A stretch of 64,000 nt of DNA from Byssothecium circinans. Taxonomy: Eukaryota > Ascomycota > Dothideomycetes > Pleosporales > Massarinaceae. The notes under the pieces are model-generated. The model saw nothing but the letters and a program-made list of their open reading frames with translations. It did not search any database and had not been told where the DNA came from. Of the stretch, positions 40,912 to 53,400 are shown piece after piece (position 1 is the first letter of the stretch; every line of letters begins with the position of its first letter). The stretch covers positions 227,905 to 291,904 of the forward strand of contig ML977000.1 in NCBI GenBank assembly GCA_010015675.1, given 5' to 3'. The position numbers and the translations under genes are program-made.

Positions 40912-41732
40912 CTATTTGTCGTCGGGATACATGGCTTCCTTGAGCGGGACGCCGAGTTCCTCACGCAGGGGCTCTAGCTCCTGAAGGTATTCGGCGTATT
41001 GGCTCTTGTTCTCGACCTTGAATTTGATGCCTGTGAATATGCATTAGCAACCATACTCTTTCCCACTCAACAGCGTGGATAAGGGCTTGAGCGTCTGTCT
41101 AATACAAATAGAGGTTCCGCTGTATCGGTAGGAGTGATTAGATAGTAGTGTTGAGCGGCGTACGTACCCTCGAAGACCCGCACGGCAGAGGGAAAGTCAT
41201 TGACACGACGCGCCGCACGCAGAGCCGCCGTGATGACCGAAGGCGAGGGAACGAGATCGTACGCGAAGCAGTTGTTCAAGTTCCGCTGTCCTCATATTAG
41301 CCCTCGTCCCTCTTCCCTGAACCTCCCATTTCATCCCACATGCTCGTCATCTCGTCCCAACGTACCTGGAGCTCAAAAACATCGTTCACCTTATCAAACT
41401 CCTTCTCATACCTATGCAACGCGGAATGGTCAGCAAATGTATCCCGAAACATTACGTGTAGGTCTCCCACAGCCTATCCAAGCAGTATGTGCCCCCCAAT
41501 GGCATGTCTTAGACCCCTCGGGTGCCCCCCCTAGATAGCATTCCACCAACAGAAGAGCAACCTACCGAGCAGTAAACTCCTCGAATGTCTCCTCAGCATG
41601 CTGATCACTGCATCGAACAGCTGACTGCGAGAATGCACGCTGCGCCTGCCACGCAATGGCCTGGGGTCGGTACGCGGGAGCGCGGACGGCTGTGAAGCGC
41701 GACGTCCTTGTCGCGGCGCGGACGAAGGACAT
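40912..41732 (-). CDS. COX6: Cytochrome c oxidase subunit 6 (mammalian Va homologue)
   Basis: Four exons, read from the start: 41732-41566, 41411-41366, 41285-41168 and 41030-40912, giving 149 residues. The ORF can be extended to 41744 only through a TTG, so the ATG at 41732 is used. The first 40 residues (MSFVRAATRTSRFTAVRAPA) are an Arg/Ala-rich mitochondrial presequence. The mature part (EETFEEFTARYEKEFDKVND; LQRNLNNCFAYDLVPSPSVI; AALRAARRVNDFPSAVRVFE; LREELGVPLKEAMYPDDK) matches subunit 6/Va of respiratory complex IV, on the matrix side of the inner membrane. Introns are 154, 80 and 137 bp, all with consensus ends. Confidence 0.94.
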
Positions 41733-42529
41733 GGTGGGTGTCAATGGCTCGACTAGAAGCTGTAGAAGCGGCTAAGGGTTCGATTGGGAGTGGAGATGGA
41801 GCGCGCGGTCGGCTGGTGTGGGTGGTGGTGAGGTGAGGTTGGTTCGGTAGCTTTTGGTTTTCCTTGCTCGCCCGGATCATGCCACACAGCCGGGCCTTTG
41901 AGGAAATCACGTGGAAATATGGGGACGGTCCATTCCCGAAACCTAACGACATCATGGCCTTCGCAGGGCTGCTTTCAAGTCGAAAATGCGAGCAACAACA
42001 ACATTTTTCGTACAATTATGCATTACACCTCGTTTCTCCCAACCGCCAACTGGTAGGAATAGGATCAATATCGCTTCCATCATACTATTATCAACCGCTT
42101 GAGCAAAGACCCGCCGTGTAACACAGCGCCATGCCATGCCGTCAATCGCTATGTTACATGCAGCCAAAGCCGTAAGGCCCATCTATAGTTTTTCGTGAAG
42201 GAGGACCAGAAAGCAGGAGCGACTCCAAAACGCAAATAATTACAAGGAAATACTGAAACGGCCCTCCTGGGTTTCGGTCGTGACAAAGAGATGAGGAGCA
42301 AGGGGCCTAAAAATGGTGGTGGATATGCTTCCGTTGTCTAACTCATCGACCATGTGAGCTGTAGTCCTCATACAAACAAGTGCATCGTCATCCGTGTCTT
42401 AGTCCGTTCAAGGTGGATTCGTCGCCTGCAGGCGAGTCAATCCTGCCGTCGATAGACCTCCCACTCGCATCGGAGCCTGCGACCTTCCTTCCTCGTCCGA
42501 CCGTCTCTTCAACTCGCTCAACACCCTTC
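41733..42529. other. Intergenic stretch, COX6 promoter and ELO 3' flank
   Basis: 797 bp between two minus-strand genes. The left 150 bp are C/A-rich on the coding strand, typical of a leader. A plus-strand frame at 42380-42892 overlaps the elongase gene and is a shadow. Confidence 0.4.
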
Positions 42530-43721
42530 TTAAGCTTTGCGGGAGCGTGTTGCGCGTCCGTTGGGAGTGGTAGCTGCGCCTGTAGCTTGACCATTAGCAA
42601 GAGCGTGCGGACCCTGGGAGAGTCTGCGACGCGCTTCACCAACCGTCGGCACCTTCTCGTCCTTCATCTCAACCAATGCACTTGTGGCCCTGCGGCGGCC
42701 CTTGGGCACCGGCTTCTTGTAGGTGGCAAAGTAGAAGAGGATGAAGAGGACAAGGTACGACGAAATGATGCAGATTCCGGAAATGGCAGCGAATTCCTCG
42801 CCTGCGCACTGGCCAGCGTTGGGCATGTGAGGCCAATAGGTGCTGGTGAAGTAGGTGTAGGAGGCGAAGTAGACGAAACCTGGACATATTAGCATTCATT
42901 TTTCCTCTTTCAAGACGCTGTTCCATACCAAGATCAAGGACGAACTGAGCAATCTGCATGATGGTGATGTACTTCTTCCACCAGATCCTGATGCCCCGCG
43001 CGCTCTGGAAGTAGTACCAGTACATGACGACGTGGACGCACAGGTTCAGCGTGATAACGACCCAGGAGACGGAGGTGTGCCCAATGAGCTGGGTGTAGCA
43101 GAGGAGAGCAGTCGCGCCGTGGTGGTAGGTGTGGAGGAAAGCTACTGTAGTTAGCAATTGGTTCGCCAGTGATCATTGACGATACGTACTCAATGGCTTC
43201 TTCTTCAAAAACAGGAAGCAGGTGTCAAGCAGCTCGAGGAACTTGGTGAGGTAGTTGAGCTGGGCATGTTAGCGCTCATCCCACTCCTTCTCCACCCAAG
43301 AGCCACCTACATAGTACAAAATAACCATCTTATCCGTCCAACCACCAGCATGATCGCAAATAGCGTAGAAAATGCCATGTCTCGCGACAGTTGGGATGAT
43401 CTGCTCAGCGAACAATACAAGCAAAATGAAGCTGATAGCCGTGAGGTAAAAGTTGTGCAGCTTGAACAAAAAGCTAAGCTTCATGGGCTCCCGGTTCCGC
43501 ATCACTTCTCGGCCGCCAAATATTATAATGTAGTAGGAGACGAGAATCGCAGCACACGTCTTGAGCGACGAAATAGACGTCTCGCCCGGCTCGAAGCGGA
43601 AATCTTGCGGCTTGTAGCCCATAACGGTCTCGTACGCCTTCTCGAAGATGGGCCATGCTGCCAGGCCGAAGGGGCGGTCGAGCGTGGGGACGCCGAATTC
43701 AATCCAGTCGGGCTTCGACAT
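42530..43721 (-). CDS. Fatty-acid elongase, ELO family
   Basis: Four exons, read from the start: 43721-43311, 43259-43190, 43141-42929 and 42879-42530, giving 347 residues. Upstream extension needs a TTG, so ATG 43721 is used. The joins restore [40 protein letters not shown] (with the catalytic HxxHH box) and [20 protein letters not shown]. Several hydrophobic helices are seen ([40 protein letters not shown]). ELO enzymes condense malonyl-CoA with acyl-CoA in the ER to lengthen very-long-chain fatty acids for sphingolipids. The basic C-terminal tail ([15 protein letters not shown]...) is usual. Which Elo1/2/3 class it belongs to was not decided. Introns are 48-51 bp. Confidence 0.93.
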
Positions 43722-44788
43722 GTTACGCGGTCGCAAATGGGCACTGTGGGAGCTCGTGGTGTTTGTTGATGGCGTCAACCCGAGGGCCGCGCGGGGAGCA
43801 ACTGGCCAGATGAAGCGAAGATAGGAAGGGGAAAGAAAAAGGTGGCAGCGATAGCCAAAGGAGTGACGAAGAAGGAGGTGAGAAGAGGACGGGCCGTGTG
43901 AAGTGAGCAGTCAGCGAAGACCTGGGGAAGCCGGCGCTGAGAGTCGCAATCGAGGATTTTAAGGGTTGTGAACTTTTAGGAATGGCCGGAAAGGGGTGCG
44001 GAAATGAGGAGCTAATAGCCAGTGAGCGTTAGCTCACGAGCCGCACCTTCCGTCCTACCAAACGCCCAAACAAACTGCCCTAGCAGGCGCACCAGGCGCC
44101 ACTTCCCAAATTACGTACGTTCCCCGAGGTGTAAGCGACGCGTTTGATTGGCGCAGCACGTCTAGTTTCATGCTTACGTAGCTCACGCCAAGTGCCCAGA
44201 TGCTCATCTCTCCTTTCTCGCACGCTATGACGCTGTCTTCTCCTACTTGTCATGCTCGTGAAGCCGAGAGACAAACACGGCAAACTGGCATCTGATCCTC
44301 GCCTTGTAGCACATGCATGTTGTGGAAGGAGTAATGGGTATACAGCTGGTTCCGGTCTACCCACGTAGCTTTAATATCATCACACATACTGTATTCACAC
44401 ATCAACTGGGCACCATCACAGTCACACGAGCCCATCAACGTCTAATGGAATAACAACCTCTAATGGATATCGCGCCTGTGGACCCTGCATTGTCTATCAA
44501 GTCTGGAGAGGGGAAAAGAGTTCAAACCGTCAGCTTCCAACCAAGTCTCGTCATCACCGCTGCTATGAAAAAGGTTCGACGCCAATAACACCCTACGAAA
44601 TGGGATCCACCTCGCTTTTGACATGCCCAGGACTAAAGAAAGAGCCTGGGCAGTCCATGCCAGCCCAAGAAGATATCAAACTGCTAACGCAACCACTTCC
44701 GTGATATACCGACAAGTGTACGGGTAGGAACAATCAGGTAACGCGCCTGGGAATGGAGAAAATGTGTATATGGGGAAAGGGAGACATG
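43722..44788. other. Intergenic stretch, elongase promoter side
   Basis: 1067 bp upstream of the elongase and downstream of the B56 gene. A minus-strand frame at 44080-44364 was examined and shows no family character. No tRNA seen. Confidence 0.4.
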
Positions 44789-47429
44789 CTAGACGACTCT
44801 CGAAATGGTCGCACCAGACCTCGGCCGGTTGGAAGCCACACCGCTGCCCGACGAACTGGGCCGACTGTTGCTCCGGGGCCGACCACCCGATGGCCGCCGC
44901 GCATGGTGGGTAGAGGCTGAGTGCGAGTATCCCTCTTGTGATGAGCGAGGCCGCCGCTGCGAGAGCACGCACAGACAAGTCAGATTCAAGATCCGAACCC
45001 AAATGCAATGCTTGAAAGAACTGGAAAGAAACCTAAGAAGTAGGAATCTAGAGATAGAATTAAAAGTACACTGATTCGGCCATAGAGAATGCTCCTTTCT
45101 CGAGATATTCCAAGGACTTAAGAATCAACGTACCGAGGTTTGGCTTCCCTGTCGCTCAAACTCCTCCGGTCGCCGGTCTTTGGGCGCGTTTGCATCGTCT
45201 TGCAAACGGAGTGCTTCGAGCCGCCCTTGGCTCAGCGGGTCTGAGTCTTCTAATCGCATTGGTGAGCCGACATTTGCTGTCCCAGCGGGCCTGTCGACCG
45301 CCGTGCCGTTCTTTTGTGCTTCTGCTAGCTTCTCCAGGGCGGCCCATCGGCTCTCGCGCGCCTTTTGGCGTTCGCTGGCATTGTTCTGGTTTTCCGCGTA
45401 ATCATGGGAGCAGTCGTCGAACAGCTGTGGGTTGACCTCCATGAACAGTTTCATAGCATTGTACACCATGCCGTGGATAGTTCTAACGACGTTAGCGTCA
45501 CGCGTTGCAGTCGTGGGGGGCATCATTTACCGGTTCCAATGTCCTTTGGAGTTCTCATATAAGGGAGCGAACATGATGGGCAGAATGACTTCAACGTTGT
45601 CGCTCACAAGGTTGCAGAAATATTCGTTGTTCCAGAAGTAAAGGGCTCGCTCGGCGACCTGAAAATGCGGGCTGGCGACCGACTTCGCTAGCTGGTGGAA
45701 GAGCGGCTCCTGGACTTTTGCAAATTCGGCTGGGTCCATCACCTCGAAGATGTCTTCCACTTCGTTGAGAAACATGACCTCCTTGGTACTATTGACCTTA
45801 GGCCAGTACCTGAGAAGACCGAGAACGACCTAACGCTGTCAGTCCCGATGTGAGCATGGAAAGAATAACTGCATACCTCTTCCGTCAAAGCTGCATCTTT
45901 CTCCAAGAACTGCACTATGCAGTATGCCAACTGCGGATGATACATGCTGAGACTCTTCACCTTGTGGAGAGGTATCAACACCCTGGTAAGGAACAGCTTG
46001 TGCTCCTCTTTAAGGGGGAGAGCGAAACCATTGATAATGGACCCGAGTATCTCCAACAACTCGGCGATGCCGTTGAATCGCTCCGTCTCGTACGTGAACT
46101 GGAAAAAGACATTGTTGATGGAGCGGCGGATGTAAGAACGAAGGTTGAGAAATTTGCCGTATATCCTGTGCAGCGTAGTCTTCAAGAAGTCACGCTCTCT
46201 AGGATCTTCCGAATCGAACAACTCAAGCAACTTCGGCGTGTTAGTATAGGCTACTTCAACTTGAAAGAACAACTTACATTCAACACAAAGCTGTGGTCGA
46301 TATAAGCTTTCGCAATGTTGGTGTTGAAATCCTGGCTTTCGATGAATCGGAGGAAGAACTCGTACACGACCTGAATGTGGGGCCAGGCCACCTCCAGCAC
46401 CGGCTCGTCTTCCTCAGGGTCAAAGGCCTCGCCTTGCGGGTTCATCGGCGGCGGAATGGGTCGGAACAGGTTCTTGGCGAACATTTCGACAACGCGAGGG
46501 TACATCCTCTCGGTGATGACTTGGCGGTTGTTGGCGACGTAGTCCAGCAGCTCGTGCAATGCTAGACGCTTGATCTCCTTCGACTTCATATCGCCAGTCT
46601 GATCGTTAAAGTCGAATATGATGTTGCATTGGTCCAGCTTCTGCATAAAAAGCTCTTCCCGCTTGTTCGGAGGGACTTCGTGGAATCCGGGCAACTTCTC
46701 AAGCTCTCGCTGGCGCTGATCTGAGATGTCGAAACGCGACGAATGCTGCCGCTTAGGCGTCCTAATGCCTTCCAAAGTGTCTTTGGGTGTAGTTTGCAGG
46801 CGGTGCGACTTTGAGATGGACTTGGGGGGTTGGAGGTCGCCAGGCATGGTTTCTGGTGCGCCTGGTGGAGGAATGTGCTGCAAGCGCTGGTCAGCATCCC
46901 TTTCGACTATTATCGCGGGTTGGCCTCAACTTACAGGTGCGCTTGGGCTAATGATGACACTGGGTGTCAAACTTGGATTGGACCTGGGGGGTGTTCCTGG
47001 ACCCGACCCACCCACGTTGCTGGGACCACCACTCATCTGCGGACCGCCGAACTGTGCACCGCTAACTAGACCGGCAGTGCCTGGTTGACCTAGCTGTGCT
47101 GAGTTTGCGTTATTTGGAGCGTCACCGGAGGGTAGAGGCTTGTTACGCCCATCCGTCAATTGGGTTTGCGACGACGAAGGCGTGCCTTGGGCAGAGCCAG
47201 AGGGCGAATTCGAGGCGCCGTGCGACGGGGACGAGGTACCGGAGTTCGATTCCTTCTTCTTCGATGACTTCTCGCTTTTGTTTCGTGAAAGCTATAGAGC
47301 GGTGCGCGTTAGCATGTGTGCGTGACGATGTGGGTGGTGAGGGAATGAAGAGAATAGGTGGGAAGAGTGTGCGGGGCGAGGAGGGTGGTGTAGTACCCGT
47401 TGCCTAAAGCCCTTCATGGCAGAGGCCAT
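44789..47429 (-). CDS. RTS1: PP2A regulatory subunit B56 (RTS1/Par1 type)
   Basis: Seven exons, read from the start: 47429-47397, 47291-46935, 46877-46278, 46230-45877, 45829-45531, 45482-45134 and 44956-44789, giving 719 residues. The Ser/Gly/Pro-rich N-terminal region (residues 12-170) precedes the conserved B56 core: [100 protein letters not shown] and [11 protein letters not shown]. It targets protein phosphatase 2A to substrates in mitosis and stress signalling. The last intron is 177 bp (GTACGT...CAG); without it the protein stops two residues later, so the C-terminus may vary. It is divergent with the TFIIIC gene. Confidence 0.93.
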
Positions 47430-48153
47430 GTTTATGCGAACGAAGTTGAAGCGCTGCAGTGGGCTGCGGGGAGGTAAGAGGTGCGGACCGATAGAGTAAT
47501 GACCTCGAAATAGGAACGCTCGACCAATGGCAACGTCACTGACGCGCACCCAGATATCTCAGTTATGGAGGCGACTGGCTCAGGCAGGCATGGAGGACAG
47601 AAGCGTGTAGGATGCTGGCAGATGGTCGCAAAGGCTGGAGCTAGCGTAGAGGTAGGAGATGCACTCTTGATTGACTGCACGACGGGCAGAGGGTCGCCAA
47701 TGGATCGAGGGGCTGGAGGCAGGCTGCGGAGACAACCGCGGCGAGGTTGACGTACGTGTCTCTGCAGGTGGAGCGCAGCGTAGAAGGGGGTAGTGAAGCG
47801 AGAAATGGTATAGGCGGCGGGCGAAATGCTCAGGGCATCAGTGAATGTGGTGATGGAAAGAGGAGGCATGGCATCGCATCGCGTTGCCGACTTTAGCGGG
47901 AATGGCCCGTGCGACGAGGTGCGAGACACCCCCGCTGCACCCAAAATGGCTGCCCTTGTATCGTCACAGGGAGCAAGACGGCATAGGAGAGAGCAAGCAA
48001 GCGTATATAGACTGACGAGGGCCAAGCGGCCGCTGTCGGTGGTGTTGGAACATTTTCCAAAGGTTATCTTGACCGGCAGCACTTCCAGCAGCCTCGCCGA
48101 GCAATCGCCACAGCACACCACAATTCTGCATCAGGTGATATCTAGCCATCACC
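47430..48153. promoter_or_regulatory. Divergent promoter region, RTS1 / TFIIIC subunit
   Basis: 724 bp between opposed starts; GC-rich with many overlapping chance frames (47432-48121 minus is a shadow). No element named with confidence. Confidence 0.4.
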
Positions 48154-50138
48154 ATGAACGACCACAACGCGGCCTCAGGCCCAGCAGACGCCAACAATAC
48201 AGCGCCGTGGCTAGAGATACCCTCGCGCGCCATCTCTGCCGTCGAGCACCCGTGCATCATCAAGAACATTGACAAGGGTATTGCTTCATTAGGCGGACCA
48301 GTCAAGCTAAGCAAGGTCAGAAAATGCCATACTACGCGCAGCTATGCATACAACTCAAGCTAATACTACGCCCAGGGCTTGAGAGCAAAGGTCGAGGTAG
48401 AACAGACAGAAGACTCCAGCGATGAACTTCCCCATATCATTTCAGCATCACTCCGACCGGATGATCCTCTCGCCAAGCGGTTGCTGTCCACGCCAGTATC
48501 AACAAACAACTTGCTCCTCAAGGTGACGGTGCCAAAGCGAACTGGGCGGAAGCGGAAGCGAGGCTCAACAGATCCATTTCTCCCCGAGGACGAAGCTGAG
48601 GCGCACGCTGCAGCCAAAGAAAAGACCTACGTTGAGGCAGTATCCATTTTCCGACGCTTGCAAGACAATGCTACCAATTACACTGTTTCAGTAGCTGGCC
48701 TCATTGATGAAACGCATCGCTTCCGAAATCTACCAGACATGCAATATGCTGCGTCCAACAACGACATTATGACGAATATCCGGGACAACATCCTTCCCTT
48801 CAACTGTATGTGTGCATCATTGCAGAGAGACAACCTGGCTAACTTCGACCAGACAACAAGCTGATGAATTATGATTTTGTCAAGGAACCAGGCGCAAACT
48901 TTTCGAAAGACGTCGGTCCTTCGGCAGAGTTCCTCCAGATGCCGGTGGCATACAATTACAAATTCCAGCAGAACGCATTCGTCAAATACACCGACGACGA
49001 CAGAGGCGAGGTCAACCTGCAAAGGAGCTTTATTCACGGCGGTTACAGTATCATAAAGCTTGTCGATGAGTCTGTACCTACACGTCCCAAGCCAAGCCTA
49101 CCCGCCGAGTCGGAACTCAGCCCATACCTACAATCACTCATTGCCAATATACGAGCAGAGCTTGAGCTCCGACCCATCATTACCCGCCATCTGCTGTACA
49201 ACAGACTTGGGTGGGACAAGCGTGACAAGCTGAGACAGGCCGCCATCTATTGTGGCTACTTCTTCGAGAGCGGCCCCTGGCGAGAAGCACTCATCAAATG
49301 GGGAGTTGATCCTCGAAAGGACCCCAAATATCGCATGTACCAGACGGTGTCCTTTCTGTCCTATCGCAAGTCAGGTCACCGTCATTTCACTCAGTTTGAC
49401 AAACACGTCCGGAAACTTATTCAAGCGGATCCAGGTCAGTTAGCCGACCAGCACAAGTTCGATGGAAAGCATGTCTCGGACACAGGCAACCTCTTTCAGT
49501 TCTGCGATATTACAGACCCGCTTATACGAGCCATTCTAGATACAACAGATATACGCAAAACGTGTGCACCAACGGCCCAAGGTTGGTATCACAGCGGCAC
49601 CTGGGCGAAAGCTACCGTCATCCTCAAAGACAAGATGAACCGCATCTTGATGGGAGAGGATGTGGACGAGTCTTTGTACCACCGTGTCATTTCATGGCCG
49701 GAGCTGTGGGATGACAAAGAGATCTATTCGCGGTATAAGCCCGAGTACTTTAACAAGCAAGTACACAAGCAAAAGATCAAGGAGCACACAGTCATGAACA
49801 ACGTCCGCTGGGCAGCCCGCAATCCGCGCTATGCGTTTGAGAAGATGGAAGAATCGATTGGCCGAGTGAACAGGCCAGAACAGGAGGAAGACGACGACGA
49901 GGTAGTCGAGATAGAAGTTCCCGAAGACCTGACAGAACAGCCGGAAACTGCAGCAACCATTCTGGACGAAGCGGATGATGAAGATGCGGAAGGAGAGACG
50001 GACGAAGAGTATGAGACTGGTGAAAGTGACGATGGTGATGAGGATGATGCGTACGGGCTTCTAGAACCTCGTGAGAATGACAGTGAGCTTGTACCGTCCG
50101 CCACTGATGGCCCTTTCGGCGGCCTTTTCCGAGAATAG
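48154..50138 (+). CDS. TFIIIC subunit, tau95/Sfc1 (TFC1) type
   Basis: Three exons, 48154-48315, 48376-48805 and 48853-50138, give 625 residues. Introns are 60 bp (GTCAGA...CAG) and 47 bp (GTATGT...CAG). Early region: EHPCIIKNIDKGIASLGG and SASLRPDDPLAKRLLSTPVS, then the beta-barrel part (NNLLLKVTVPKRTGRKRKRG). The middle DNA-binding region reads RPIITRHLLYNRLGWDKRDK, AIYCGYFFESGPWREALIKW and YRMYQTVSFLSYRKSG. An acidic C-terminal tail (residues about 540-600, many Asp/Glu) is typical. In yeast this subunit contacts the A-box of tRNA promoters and pairs with tau55. The divergent neighbour is RTS1. Assignment is good; exon 1 is less conserved. Confidence 0.9.
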
Positions 50139-50401
50139 TTCATGTCGAGAGGGCAGGACTCGGGGATGTAGTTCCAATAGCGAATAGATGGCTGATATCT
50201 CTAAGGATATCACCGTTCAATATATTTTTGCAAGGTGGTAACTCTTGGGGCTCTCTCTTATAGAAGTTGGGTGCAGGTGGGTCGCCGCCACACCTGCAGC
50301 CACACCTGACCCCTCCAACTTTTCCATCGATCCATTTGCCCCGCGATCGGCCGCATCCAGCTGCATTTTCACCTTTCGTTATCCCTTTCCTTATACCGAA
50401 G

Positions 50402-53400
50402 ATGGCGTCTGGTGAGAGTCCCTACTTAATTCTTCCAGGGTCCTCTGCCTTTTCCGACTTTCGCCTCAAGCGCCTTGCCCAAGCCATCGGCGCAAAAGAA
50501 GTGCGCGCAGTGTGGGTTCACTATGTCAACCCAGTCCAGGAGCTCGACAGCCAGGAACTGAAGGTGCTCGAGCAGATTCTGCACTATGGTGAATATCCAG
50601 ATTCTCAGGACAGACTCTCCCAGACCCTCCTCGATGCAATACACCGCAATGGCGAACCCCGCGACAACGACACCATCCTCTTCTACGTGTGCCCGCGCCC
50701 GGGAACGATTTCACCGTGGAGCTCGCTGGCTACGATGATAGCGAAGACCTGCACCCTCGAGGAGGCTGTGAAGCGAATTGAGCGTGGAATGGTGCTTGCT
50801 GCTACATTTGAAAAGACGCTTCAGGACAATGAAATACCAAATGGAGATGCACTTCATGACCGGATGACACAGACAATCAGCCGTAGTGGTCCGAATCTAG
50901 ACCTTATTTTCGGCGAGAAGGACCCTGCGCAAGCAACTACCCTGAGCTTCGAGGAGTACAGCAGCCCTCAGGCCGCGCTAGAACATGCGAATGAGGAATT
51001 GGGATTAGCCATGGACAAGTCGGAGATCGACTACCTAGTAGAGGCCTATACTCATGAACTAAAGAGGGGGCCGGTGGATGTCGAGCTGTTCATGTTTGCC
51101 CAGGTCAACTCGGAACATTGCAGGCACAAGCAATTCAACGCGGACTTTACGATTGATGGCATGCGGAAGGGATACTCGCTGTTTGGAATGATCAGGAATA
51201 CGCACCAGAAACACCCGCAGCATGTTGTGAGCGCTTACAGCGACAACGCTGCTGTGCTCAATGGAGAGGAGGCGAGCTTCTGGTCACCAAATTATATCAC
51301 TGGAGAGTGGAACGGGACGAAAGAGACAGTGCACATTCTCTGTAAGGTCGAGACACATAACCACCCGACCGCCGTATCGCCATTTCCAGGGGCCGCGACT
51401 GGATCCGGAGGTGAAATTCGGGATGAAGGTGCTGTTGGACGTGGATCGCGACCAAAGGCGGGCCTCTCGGGCTTCACTGTTTCCGATCTGCTCATACCTA
51501 GATTCGGTCGTCCATGGGAGCTGAAAGACGTTGGGAAGCCATCGCATATTGCCAGTAGTTTGGATATCATGCTGGAAGCGCCCATTGGCAGTGCCGCTTT
51601 CAACAACGAGTTTGGCCGACCTTGCACAACAGGCTACTTCAGGACGCTGCTCACTCGAGTCTTTATCAACGAAAAGGAGACGGAGATTCGAGGATACCAC
51701 AAGCCCATCATGATTGCTGGTGGTGTTGGGACGGTCAGGCCACAGCACGCTCTCAAGGATCCGGACGTCGTACCGCCCGGATCGCATCTCCTCGTTATTG
51801 GGGGTCCAGCGATGCTCATTGGTCTCGGTGGTGGTGCTGCTTCGAGTGTTCAGTCTGGAGAAGGCAAGGTCGAGCTGGACTTTGCTAGTGTGCAAAGAGG
51901 CAACCCTGAGGTCCAGCGGAGGGCACAAGAAGTCATCGATGCCTGTCGAGCCATGGGCAATAAGAACCCCATCCTTTTCATCCACGATGTTGGCGCTGGC
52001 GGTTTATCCAACGCTCTTCCCGAGCTTGTCCACGACTCCGGCCTCGGTGCTATCTTTGAGCTTCGCGAGATCGACAGTGCGGATAAAGGCTTGAGTCCTC
52101 TACAAATCTGGTGCTGCGAAGCGCAGGAGCGCTATGTTCTGGCAGTCGGTCCAGAGGATTTGGATTTGTTCAAGCGCATCTGTAATCGTGAGCGCTGTGG
52201 GTATTCAGTTGTCGGTACTGCAACACGAGAGCAGCGCCTGATCCTCAAAGATAGGGACGACAGGGGAACCCCTACGCCCATTGATCTTCCCATGCCGATC
52301 CTTTTCGGAAAGCCACCCAAAATGTCCCGTATTGTGGAGTCGCGAAAATTGAGGTTACCTGCATTTGATAGCAGCTTGTCCATGTATCTGCCTGAGATAC
52401 CAAAGGATGGTCTCATCCATGAAGCTGTAGATCGTGTTCTCACACTGCCTGCGGTCGGATCGAAGTCCTTCTTGATCACAATTGGTGATCGCACTGTTGG
52501 TGGGCTCACTGTCCGAGACCAGATGGTTGGCAAGTGGCAGGTCCCCGTTGCAGATGTTTCGGTCACTGCAACATCACTCATGTCTGGCGTGAGGACGGGT
52601 GAGGCTATGGCCATGGGCGAAAAGCCCACGCTAGCTCTCATCTCTCCAGCAGCATCAGCTAGAATGGCGGTAGCCGAATCTCTGTTGAATCTGGCTGCCG
52701 CAAGCACTTTCGACAGACTCTCTAGGGTCCGTCTATCAGCCAACTGGATGTCTGCTAGCAGTCATCCTGGTGAAGGCGCTGCTTTGTACGAGGCGGTCGA
52801 AGCCATCGGGATGGACCTCTGTCCTAAGTTAGGTATCTCCATCCCTGTGGGTAAAGATTCTATGAGCATGAAGATGAAATGGAAGGACCAGGAAACGCAG
52901 GACGCGAAAGAGGTGACAGCACCGATGTCACTAATCATTACGGCTTTTGCACCCGTCGACTACACCGACCGCACCTGGACACCAGCTCTTGAACGCCTTG
53001 AAGATGTTGGTGAAACGATCTTGATATTCGTTGACCTGGCTATTGGCAAGAAGAACTTGGGTGGCTCCGCATTGGCACAAACATTTGGCCAAGTTGGTGA
53101 CGAAGCACCCGATGTCTGGGACTCCGACGTCATCAAAGACTACTATGATGCCGTTGAGCAACTCCATGAGGCTGGCATCGTACTTGCGTATCACGACCGA
53201 TCTGATGGCGGACTGTTCACTACTCTTGTGGAAATGATGTTTGCCGGCCGATGTGGACTTGAGATTATGCTGGATGGTATCTCACGCTCGGGCGAAACGA
53301 AAGACGTTATCGAGACGCTCTTCAACGAGGAGCTTGGCGCTGTCTTCCAAGTGCGGAAAAAGGACGAGGTCAATTTCAACCGCTGCTTTGCCACTTGCGG

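Noticed and set aside
43722..43778. 19-codon N-terminal extension of the elongase
   Set aside because: Needs a TTG start; ATG 43721 is conserved-looking (MSKPDW).
47432..48121. 229-codon minus-strand ORF in the RTS1/TFIIIC promoter
   Set aside because: No family resemblance, Cys/Ser/Leu-rich composition, and overlaps the likely promoter of two genes; chance frame in GC-rich DNA.
50267..50401. 45-codon N-terminal extension of ADE6
   Set aside because: Begins with TTG and is Pro/His-rich like a leader; the ATG at 50402 matches the family start.
51284..51985. 233-codon minus-strand ORF
   Set aside because: Antisense to ADE6 coding sequence; shadow frame.
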